Below, piece after piece: positions 6,533-11,906 of a stretch of DNA of 11,906 nt. The notes under the pieces were generated by a model. The model was not told the origin of the DNA and did no database searches. It saw nothing but the letters and a program-made list of their open reading frames with translations. Where the stretch lies: contig JACROQ010000002.1 of the NCBI GenBank assembly GCA_016214375.1, positions 1 through 11,906 on the forward strand, read 5' to 3'. The stretch is from Nitrospirota bacterium (GTDB taxonomy: Bacteria > Nitrospirota > 9FT-COMBO-42-15 > HDB-SIOI813). The position numbers and the translations under genes were made by a program. The first letter of the stretch is position 1. Every line of letters starts with the position of its first letter.

Positions 6533-6542
6533 TAGGTAAAAG

Positions 6543-7955
6543 ATGACACCGCGTGAAGTATTAGAGTTTGCAAAAAAGAATAAGGTAGTAATGGTAGATC
6601 TGAAATTTATGGATTTCCCGGGGCTTTGGCAACATTTTTCGATCCCGATCAGTGCACTGGATGTGTCTTCATTTGAGGATGGGGTAGGGTTTGATGGTTC
6701 GAGCATCCGTGGTTGGCAGGCGATAAACAACAGTGATATGCTGATAATTCCGGATCCTGATTCAGCCTTTATGGACCCATTTACAGAACATCCTACATTA
6801 TCGATGATCTGTAACATTATAGATCCTATTACCAGGGAACACTACAGCAGAGACCCGCGTTATGTTGCTCAAAAGGCAGAGGCCTATCTTAAATCCACAA
6901 AGATTGCGGATACAGCCTATATGGGGCCTGAGGCAGAGTTTTTTGTCTTTGATGATATCCGGTATGATCAGAATGCACACTGCGGGTATTATTTTGTAGA
7001 TTCCGTAGAAGGTCAGTGGAATACGGGGCGGGAAGAGGGTCCCAACCTTGGCTACAAGACCAGATATAAGGAAGGGTATTTTCCTGTACCCCCTATGGAT
7101 ACCATGCAGGACCTCAGGTCAGAGATGGTACTTATAATGCAACGGTGCGGAATTGAAATAGAGGCTCAGCATCATGAGGTTGCAACAGCAGGTCAGAATG
7201 AGATTGACATGAGGTTTGATACCCTCACCCGTGTTGCAGATAAGCTCCTGATATACAAATATGTCGTAAAAATGGTTGCCCGCAGGCATAACAAGACAGC
7301 GACTTTTATGCCCAAACCTATCTTCGGGGATAATGGGTCGGGGATGCATACCCACCAGAGTCTCTGGAAGAATGGGAAACCATTGTTTGCAGGGAACGAA
7401 TATGCAGGCATAAGCCAGATGGCGCTTTTTTATATCGGTGGGATACTCAAGCATGCCCCTGCACTTGCGGGTCTGACCTCTCCTACGACTAACTCTTACC
7501 GGAGGCTGGTGCCTGGCTTCGAGGCCCCGGTGAACCTTGCCTACTCCAGCAGAAACAGGAGCGCCTCGATCAGGATCCCGATGTATTCAGCCAGTCCAAA
7601 GGCGAAAAGGATAGAGGTCAGATTCCCTGATGCCTCCTGCAACCCCTACCTGGCCTTCTCTGCGATGCTGATGGCAGGGCTTGATGGCATTGAGAATAAG
7701 ATAGATCCAGGGGCCTCCCTTGATAAGGACATCTATGATATGAAGCCGGAAGAATTGGCGGATATCCCTTCGCTTCCAGGATCACTGGATGAGGCGCTCT
7801 CCAACCTGGAGAATGATAAAGACTTCCTCCTCAAGGGTGGGGTCTTCACAGAAGATGTCATAGAGACATGGATTACGTACAAGAGGGCAAAAGAGGTGGA
7901 TGCTATAAGGCTCAGGCCGCATCCTTATGAGTTTAACCTCTACTTTGATATTTAA
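6543..7955 (+). CDS. glnA: Glutamine synthetase type I (GSI-beta)
   Basis: It makes glutamine from glutamate, ammonia and ATP as a cytosolic dodecamer; this is the main ammonium-fixing step. The 470-residue length is that of the family. Seen motifs: FDGSSIRGW (from residue 50), metal-binding Glu130 and Glu132 in MGPEAEFFVFD, His269 in NGSGMHTHQS, NRSASIRIP, and the C-terminal EFNLYFDI. The insertion around DDIRYDQNAHCGYYFVDSVEG and Tyr398 in KDIYDMKPEE mark the beta class, which is adenylylated at this Tyr by GlnE. No glnE is in the window, so that control is inferred. The gene follows PII and nadE in the same direction, but the element at 6325-6452 lies in the 219-base gap before it, so co-transcription is uncertain. 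Confidence 0.98.
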   Translation: MTPREVLEFAKKNKVVMVDLKFMDFPGLWQHFSIPISALDVSSFEDGVGFDGSSIRGWQAINNSDMLIIPDPDSAFMDPFTEHPTLSMICNIIDPITREHYSRDPRYVAQKAEAYLKSTKIADTAYMGPEAEFFVFDDIRYDQNAHCGYYFVDSVEGQWNTGREEGPNLGYKTRYKEGYFPVPPMDTMQDLRSEMVLIMQRCGIEIEAQHHEVATAGQNEIDMRFDTLTRVADKLLIYKYVVKMVARRHNKTATFMPKPIFGDNGSGMHTHQSLWKNGKPLFAGNEYAGISQMALFYIGGILKHAPALAGLTSPTTNSYRRLVPGFEAPVNLAYSSRNRSASIRIPMYSASPKAKRIEVRFPDASCNPYLAFSAMLMAGLDGIENKIDPGASLDKDIYDMKPEELADIPSLPGSLDEALSNLENDKDFLLKGGVFTEDVIETWITYKRAKEVDAIRLRPHPYEFNLYFDI

Positions 7956-7966
7956 GACCAACTACT

Positions 7967-8025
7967 GGTGGGGTCAGGTCTTGAATTTTGACTAACAAAG
8001 TCAAAATTCAAGACCTGACCCCACC
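7967..8025. repeat. Perfect 26-bp inverted repeat with 7-base loop
   Basis: The arm at 7967-7992 (GGTGGGGTCAGGTCTTGAAT and 6 more bases) is the exact reverse complement of 8000-8025, around the loop TAACAAA. It starts 11 bases after the glnA stop. No T-run follows, so a classic rho-independent terminator is not shown, although such a stem could stop transcription or protect the glnA message. GGGGTCAGGTCTTG-type palindromes are, to my knowledge, seen near REP-associated (Y1) transposase genes in repeat-rich genomes; none is in the window. Confidence 0.9.
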
Positions 8026-8041
8026 TCTACCCTAAAACTAC

Positions 8042-8070
8042 TTCCCATTCCCTGTCTGTAATGGTAGAAT
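8042..8070 (+). promoter_or_regulatory. Possible sigma-70-type promoter of the RDD gene
   Basis: TTCCCA (8042-8047) and TAGAAT (8065-8070) are spaced by 17 bases and match the consensus at four and five positions. Transcription would start near 8077, only about 6 bases before ATG 8083. That agrees with the lack of a ribosome binding site there and suggests a leaderless or near-leaderless message. Confidence 0.35.
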
Positions 8071-8082
8071 ACATCCCCACAT

Positions 8083-8598
8083 ATGCGCTGCCCAAGATGC
8101 GGATATACGACATTTGAATTTGAGACCTGCCCCCAGTGTGAGGGCGGCTTAGAGTCTGAACAAGGGACCGCTATGTCTCCTGCCGTAAAAGGTGGTTTCT
8201 GGCTAAGGCTTGTAGCCTTGGTTATAGATTATGTCATTATATTAATTCTTGCGCCTATTGTTGAATATGCAATAGAATTGGGGGGGGTAACAGCTAACAT
8301 ATCACCTGATAAGCAAGATAATTTATTTTTTGTCATTTTATATGTCATTGTAGTTCTCTATTTTGTAATCTACATTGGATGGTTTGGTCAAACGCCGGGG
8401 AAGATGGTATGTAAACTCCGTGTGATAAGAACGACAGGTGAACCTGTGAGCTACAGGAGGGCGTTTTTAAGATTTCTTGGATACCATGTATCCTTTTTAC
8501 TCCTTGGGTTTGGTTTTATCATGGTCGCCGTGGACAGGAATAAACGAGGGCTCCATGACCTTATTGCCGGAACCTGTGTTATCAAGGTAAGGGAATAG
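8083..8598 (+). CDS. RDD family membrane protein with N-terminal zinc ribbon
   Basis: The 171-residue protein starts with a short zinc-ribbon-like knuckle (Cys3, Cys6, Cys16, Cys19 in two CPxC pairs). A linker follows, then an RDD domain from about residue 37: GGFWLRLVALVIDY with Arg42 and Asp49, a second helix around 80-100, the conserved GQTPGKMVCKLRVI, a third helix, and the closing DRNKRGLHDLIAGTCVI. About three membrane helices are expected. RDD proteins have no single agreed function; some are linked to ion exchange. There is no ribosome binding site, and a promoter lies close by. Its TAG stop is the first three bases of the palindromic element at 8596-8741. Confidence 0.85.
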   Translation: MRCPRCGYTTFEFETCPQCEGGLESEQGTAMSPAVKGGFWLRLVALVIDYVIILILAPIVEYAIELGGVTANISPDKQDNLFFVILYVIVVLYFVIYIGWFGQTPGKMVCKLRVIRTTGEPVSYRRAFLRFLGYHVSFLLLGFGFIMVAVDRNKRGLHDLIAGTCVIKVRE

Positions 8599-8741
8599 CA
8601 GGCTGTTGAAAAAGTCTGGCCCTTTGTCATTCTGAGGAGCCGAAGGCGACGAAGAATCTGATCAACCTTTGATTTGCTTAGGAGTCAGATCCTTCGCTTC
8701 GCTCAGGATGACACGCAAAAGGCTGTTTCAACAGCCTGCTA
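8596..8741. repeat. 146-bp palindromic element between two convergent genes
   Basis: Perfect 16-bp terminal inverted repeats (TAGCAGGCTGTTGAAA at 8596-8611 and its complement at 8726-8741) enclose two facing copies of the GTCAT-hairpin repeat: 8626-8662 (stem ATTCT/AGAAT, loop variant GAGGAGCCGAAGGCGACGA) and 8686-8712 (stem ATCCT/AGGAT). Its two ends supply the TAG stop codons of the two convergent genes (8596-8598 plus strand, 8739-8741 minus strand). It has no coding potential and may serve as a two-way transcription end. Confidence 0.85.
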
Positions 8742-9107
8742 AGGCTTCAGGTCCCAGGCGGCCCTCGCAAGCATGTAGCCCGTCAGGACATGCATCACAG
8801 AAGTGGCCATGATGATATGGGTGTAGAAAGGTATCGCGGCCAGAATGGCGATAGTCCTTACAAAATATACCCCTGCCAGGACCATTGTGAACTTCCTGTA
8901 TCCTTTATAAATGAGGTATGGGAAGACCAGTACCATTAGCCCCCCTGCCGTATAAAACAGGGGGTCCACATACCTGCCGAAACTGTGCCTCGGCATACGG
9001 AAGATTGCCACATAAAAGTAGAAGGCGGCGTTCGCGATATAAAAAAAGGCAGCCTGATGGTATTTTTTAATCTGATCTCCCTGATCTTCCTGAGGTATTG
9101 CATGCAT
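8739..9107 (-). CDS. Unrecognised four-helix membrane protein
   Basis: I do not recognise a family. From ATG 9107 the protein is 122 residues. A short polar start (IPQEDQGDQIKKYHQ) is followed by four hydrophobic helices at about 19-36, 47-66, 75-92 and 97-116, joined by short basic loops (FRMPRHSFGRY, YKGYRKF). The composition is that of a genuine membrane protein and differs from the antisense frames. The frame is open up to 9203, but those extra codons run into the 9151-9294 repeat and look non-protein, so 9107 is chosen. No ribosome binding site is seen. On the same strand a perfect TATAAT (9106-9111) overlaps the ATG, with TTTACA (9131-9136) 19 bases upstream; if that promoter is real, translation must start later. 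Function is unknown. Confidence 0.65.
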   Translation of the reverse strand: MHAIPQEDQGDQIKKYHQAAFFYIANAAFYFYVAIFRMPRHSFGRYVDPLFYTAGGLMVLVFPYLIYKGYRKFTMVLAGVYFVRTIAILAAIPFYTHIIMATSVMHVLTGYMLARAAWDLKP

Positions 9108-9150
9108 TATATCAGAAAATTTGACAGCCGTGTAAAAAGTCTTGACGGTG

Positions 9151-9294
9151 GACGGCTTCGTAAAACCTCCATCACCCACAAAAGTGGGTACCCGAAGGCA
9201 CACAAATCCTGAGGAATGAGGCGTACTTTTTAGGTACGCCGCAATGACGAAGGATGCAGTGCAACGCCGCAGATGGAGGTTTTACGAAGCCGTC
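9151..9294. repeat. 144-bp cloverleaf-like inverted-repeat element
   Basis: Perfect 22-bp arms (GACGGCTTCGTAAAACCTCC and 2 more bases at 9151-9172; complement at 9273-9294) enclose two further hairpins: CCCAC-AAAA-GTGGG (9175-9188) and GGCGTAC/GTACGCC (9220-9240). The 12-mer CGCCGCAGATGG (9265-9276) beside the right arm is shared with the 6325-6452 element. No coding potential is seen. Only four bases separate it from the next element. Confidence 0.85.
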
Positions 9295-9298
9295 AAAA

Positions 9299-9434
9299 TT
9301 GATGAACTCGTAAAAAGTCCTTCACTGTCACCCTGAGCGAAGCGAAGGGTCTGATAACTCATTGTTTTATCAGATTCTTCGCTTCGCTCAGAATGACAAA
9401 TAGTGCTTCTGGCGACTTTTTACGAGTTCATCAA
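9299..9434. repeat. 136-bp palindromic element with two covarying inner hairpins
   Basis: Perfect 21-bp arms (start TTGATGAACTCGTAAAAAGT at 9299; complement ends at 9434) enclose two facing copies of the GAGCGAAGCGA hairpin. Copy 9327-9353 has stem ACCCT/AGGGT, and copy 9373-9397 (reverse strand) has stem ATTCT/AGAAT. The right half repeats 1-93 of the window. Together with 9151-9294 it fills almost all of the gap before glgB. Confidence 0.88.
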
Positions 9435-9438
9435 ATTC

Positions 9439-9467
9439 TTGCAAAACAGCCATCAATTTAATACTAT
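9439..9467 (+). promoter_or_regulatory. Weak candidate promoter of glgB
   Basis: TTGCAA (9439-9444) and TACTAT (9462-9467) are 17 bases apart, each matching the sigma-70 consensus at four positions. Transcription would begin at about the glgB start codon (9474), which lacks a ribosome binding site, so a leaderless message is possible. The match is modest. Confidence 0.25.
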
Positions 9468-9473
9468 GTCTCT

Positions 9474-11687
9474 ATGACGAGAGGAATCGTTACCATAAAC
9501 GAGGATGCGGAGTCCATAATCCGGGCAGAGCATCACGACCCGTTCTCATACCTTGGGATGCACCCGGCAGAGATGGAGGGGAGGAAGCTCGTCGTCGTAC
9601 GGGCCTTTATACCAGAGGCAGAAACGGCTGAGGTTATGGATCTCGAAAGAAGGGGTATTACCTGCCCCATGGAGAAGATCCACCCTGACGGGCTCTTTGA
9701 AGGGGTCATAGAAGACCGGCAAAAGGTGTTCCCATACCGGTTTAAGATAACTGATTCCTTTGGGAATGTCAGCGAGTTCCATGACCCGTATTCATTTCTC
9801 CCTATCATGAGTCCTTATGACCTTCACCTCTTTGCCGAGGGTAAAAACTACTTTGTATATCAGAAGATGGGGGCCCACCCCATGTCGGTCAATAATATCA
9901 GAGGGGTCTATTTTGCCGTATGGGCGCCCAATGCCAGGCGGGTGAGCCTTGTGGGTGATTTTAATAGTTGGGATGGGAGGAGGCATCCCATGCGCGTACT
10001 GGGGGGGTCAGGGGTATGGGAACTCTTTATCCCCGGCCTTTCTGAGGGTGAGGTATACAAATACGAAGTAAAGACGACGGATGACCTTGTCTTATTAAAG
10101 AGTGACCCCTATGGTTATCTTTATGAAATGAGGCCAAAAAGCGCCTCGATCGTTTATAATCTGGAACATTACCAGTGGAGTGACACCAGGTGGATGTCTG
10201 ATCGTCAGGGGAAAGACCCCCTCCACTCTCCGGTCTCTATCTATGAGGTCCATCTGGGTTCATGGCGCAGAAGTCCTGAAGAGGGAAGCAGGTTTCTGTC
10301 ATACCGGGAACTCGCCCACGAGTTGGTGGACTATGTGAAGGAGATGGGGTTCACTCATGTAGAACTCCTTCCGGTTGCAGAGCACCCCTTTGACGCGTCA
10401 TGGGGTTATCAGGTGACAGGGTATTTTGCCCCGACAAGCCGCCATGGGGAACCGGAGGATTTCATGTACCTGGTAGATCACTGCCACCAGAACGGCATAG
10501 GGGTGATACTGGACTGGGTCCCCGGACATTTTCCAAGGGATGCCCACGGGCTTTCATGGTTTGACGGGACGGCCCTCTATGAGCACCTCGACCCACGGAA
10601 GGGGGAGCATAAGGAGTGGGGGACGCTCATCTTTAACTATGGACGGAATGAGGTGCGGAATTTTCTACTTTCCAATGCCCTGTTCTGGTTCGAAAAATAT
10701 CATATCGACGGGGTTCGTGTAGACGCTGTGGCCTCAATGCTCTATTTAGACTATTCGCGTCAGGAGGGTGAGTGGGTCCCCAATAAGTACGGCGGACGGG
10801 AAAATCTTGAGGCCATTGATTTTATCAGGGAGTTTAATGAACTGATCTATAGATATTTTCCGGGGATAATGACGATAGCAGAGGAGTCTACGGCATGGCC
10901 GTCTGTCTCAAGACCGACATACCTGGGGGGTCTGGGTTTCGGGCTGAAATGGAATATGGGATGGATGCACGATACGCTGGAATATATCTCCAAGGACCCC
11001 ATCCACAGAAAATATCATCAGGGTAACCTGACATTCTCTCTTCTTTATGCATTCCATGAGAATTTTGTCCTCCCCCTGTCTCACGACGAGGTCGTCCACG
11101 GGAAGAGTGCCCTTCTTGACAAGATGCCGGGAGATTTCTGGCAGAGATTTTCAAACCTGAGGGCGCTCTATGGTTATATGTACGGACATCCCGGAAAAAA
11201 ACTCCTCTTTATGGGCGGGGAGATAGGGCAGTGGATTGAATGGAACCATGCGGAGAGTCTTGACTGGCACCTTCTCCAGTATGAGCCACACCAGAAGCTG
11301 CAGAGATTTGTCAAAGACCTGAATGCCCTTTACAAGAGGGAGCCCGCTCTCTATGAGATCGATTTTGATTATACCGGATTTGAGTGGATAGACTTCCATG
11401 ATGCAGACAATTGCATACTCTCCTTTCTGAGAAGAGGCAGGACCTATGATGATATCTTGATCTTTGTGTGCAATTTTACCCCTGTCCCTCGCTATCCCTA
11501 CAGGATTGGGGTGCCTAAGGCTGGATTTTACAGGGAGTTAATGAATAGTGATTCTGAGATATACGGCGGTGGCAATATGGGAAATTCCGGAGGGGTCTAT
11601 GCAGAGACTACTCCATGGCAGGGAAGACCCTATTCTATAGAACTTGTACTCCCCGCCCTTAGCGTACTCATCTTTAAACCGGAGTAG
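9474..11687 (+). CDS. glgB: 1,4-alpha-glucan (glycogen) branching enzyme
   Basis: It cuts alpha-1,4 chains and re-attaches them by alpha-1,6 links, making glycogen branches in the cytosol. The 737-residue protein matches the long form of the family. An N-terminal N1 module (HDPFSYLGMHP) comes first, then a CBM48 module at about 135-225 (FAVWAPNARRVSLVGDFNSWDG). The GH13 catalytic barrel runs from about 255, with nucleophile Asp417 (DGVRVDAVASML), acid/base Glu470 (TIAEESTAW) and Asp538 (LPLSHDEVVHGK). A C-terminal beta domain ends in SVLIFKPE. All catalytic residues are present and the gene is intact. ATG 9474 overlaps the stop of a 3-codon frame (9466-9477), and no ribosome binding site is seen. 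No other glycogen genes are in the window. The TAG stop lies at the edge of a repeat shared with the neighbouring broken gene. Confidence 0.97.
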   Translation: MTRGIVTINEDAESIIRAEHHDPFSYLGMHPAEMEGRKLVVVRAFIPEAETAEVMDLERRGITCPMEKIHPDGLFEGVIEDRQKVFPYRFKITDSFGNVSEFHDPYSFLPIMSPYDLHLFAEGKNYFVYQKMGAHPMSVNNIRGVYFAVWAPNARRVSLVGDFNSWDGRRHPMRVLGGSGVWELFIPGLSEGEVYKYEVKTTDDLVLLKSDPYGYLYEMRPKSASIVYNLEHYQWSDTRWMSDRQGKDPLHSPVSIYEVHLGSWRRSPEEGSRFLSYRELAHELVDYVKEMGFTHVELLPVAEHPFDASWGYQVTGYFAPTSRHGEPEDFMYLVDHCHQNGIGVILDWVPGHFPRDAHGLSWFDGTALYEHLDPRKGEHKEWGTLIFNYGRNEVRNFLLSNALFWFEKYHIDGVRVDAVASMLYLDYSRQEGEWVPNKYGGRENLEAIDFIREFNELIYRYFPGIMTIAEESTAWPSVSRPTYLGGLGFGLKWNMGWMHDTLEYISKDPIHRKYHQGNLTFSLLYAFHENFVLPLSHDEVVHGKSALLDKMPGDFWQRFSNLRALYGYMYGHPGKKLLFMGGEIGQWIEWNHAESLDWHLLQYEPHQKLQRFVKDLNALYKREPALYEIDFDYTGFEWIDFHDADNCILSFLRRGRTYDDILIFVCNFTPVPRYPYRIGVPKAGFYRELMNSDSEIYGGGNMGNSGGVYAETTPWQGRPYSIELVLPALSVLIFKPE

Positions 11688-11906
11688 CCGCAGGCTTTAG
11701 CCTGCGACACGCCGCAAGCTGCGAGAATAACGCAACCTGAAGGTTCTCCCCCACAAGGATGACATTGGGGTCCTGCCTGAGGATGGAGCGCAGGCAGTTG
11801 GCAAAGGAGAGGCCAATTTCAGGCTTTACCTGAATCTGATTGATCCCCTCGATATGATACTCGATCGGGTCTTCCACAGTCATAATATTGATCTCTCGTG
11901 AACGCA
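11674..11906 (-). pseudogene. 3'-truncated GspE/PilB-type ATPase gene, continuing beyond the window
   Basis: The minus-strand frame from the window edge reads REINIMTVEDPIEYHIEG and on to LRSILRQDPNVILVGE. This is the central NTPase part of type II secretion / type IV pilus assembly ATPases, including the Asp-box and Walker B regions. The family continues after VGE with an IRD-type segment, the His-box and the rest of the C-domain. Here, homology stops at 11746 and is followed by about 23 unrelated codons made by the hairpin repeat, up to TAG at 11674-11676. So the gene has lost its C-terminal part and is presumably non-functional as an ATPase. Whether PilB, GspE or PilT-like cannot be decided from about 50 residues. 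It converges on glgB. Confidence 0.75.
11687..11745. repeat. Run of three short hairpins at the broken end of the ATPase gene
   Basis: Three consecutive palindromes are visible: CGCAGGC-TTTA-GCCTGCG (11689-11706), CGCA-AGC-TGCG (11713-11723) and AACCT-GA-AGGTT (11734-11745). The run begins at the glgB stop codon and ends exactly where homology to GspE/PilB begins on the other strand. It is probably a small repeat insertion, and could also end transcription from both sides. Confidence 0.65.

Noticed and set aside
6453..6542. Sigma-54 promoter before glnA
   Set aside because: No GG-N10-GC match in a TGGCAC/TTGC context could be found; the GGGGCAGGGCTTGATGC stretch has the wrong spacing.
7119..7454. 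Minus-strand frames inside glnA
   Set aside because: glnA is intact and highly conserved there; the antisense frame has no ribosome binding site or motif.
8985..9212. 75-codon plus-strand frame
   Set aside because: It lies opposite the four-helix membrane gene and ends in repeat DNA; the minus-strand reading has clear membrane helices, this one has none.
8596..9434. CRISPR array suggested by several related repeats
   Set aside because: Copies are in opposite orientations, unevenly spaced, of varied length, and lie inside larger inverted repeats; there are no equal-sized unique spacers and no cas gene.

Overview
The window holds a bacterial chromosomal segment of roughly 48-50% GC by eye. 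The central theme is nitrogen assimilation, flanked by unrelated housekeeping genes and by many small palindromic elements. A Gram-negative host is supported by a signal-peptide-bearing beta-barrel candidate that ends in Phe and by a GspE/PilB-type pilus ATPase remnant. The gene style (long-N-terminus Amt, GSI-beta glutamine synthetase, glutamine-dependent NadE, repeat-rich intergenic DNA) would fit Nitrospirota or the former Deltaproteobacteria. That placement is an impression, not a demonstration.

Layout. 1-93 is a truncated palindromic element. 163-747 is a MarC-family membrane protein. 860-4502 carries a stand-alone Fis-type helix-turn-helix protein, an outer-membrane barrel candidate, an ammonium transporter (Amt) and two tandem PII proteins. 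4569-6323 is glutamine-dependent NAD+ synthetase (nadE) and 6543-7955 is glutamine synthetase (glnA). 8083-8598 is an RDD-family membrane protein with a zinc-ribbon start. It converges on an unrecognised four-helix membrane protein (8739-9107, minus strand). 9474-11687 is glycogen branching enzyme (glgB). 11746-11906 (minus strand) is the truncated 3' end of a GspE/PilB-type ATPase gene running off the window.

How the genes work together. Ammonium would cross the outer membrane (perhaps helped by the barrel), enter through Amt, and be fixed by GlnA. PII proteins read 2-oxoglutarate, ATP/ADP and, where the modifying enzyme exists, uridylylation state, and act on Amt. The second PII gene sits directly before nadE, whose enzyme consumes the glutamine made by the next gene, glnA. 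This links nitrogen sensing, glutamine production and NAD synthesis in one gene string.

The most unusual part is the intergenic DNA. At least six small inverted-repeat elements are present. Several copies share one hairpin (loop core GAGCGAAGCGA) whose stem differs between copies by paired, compensatory changes, and this hairpin is found inside elements with different terminal arms. Some element ends supply the stop codons of the genes next to them. No CRISPR array, rRNA, tRNA, transposase gene or integrase gene was found.
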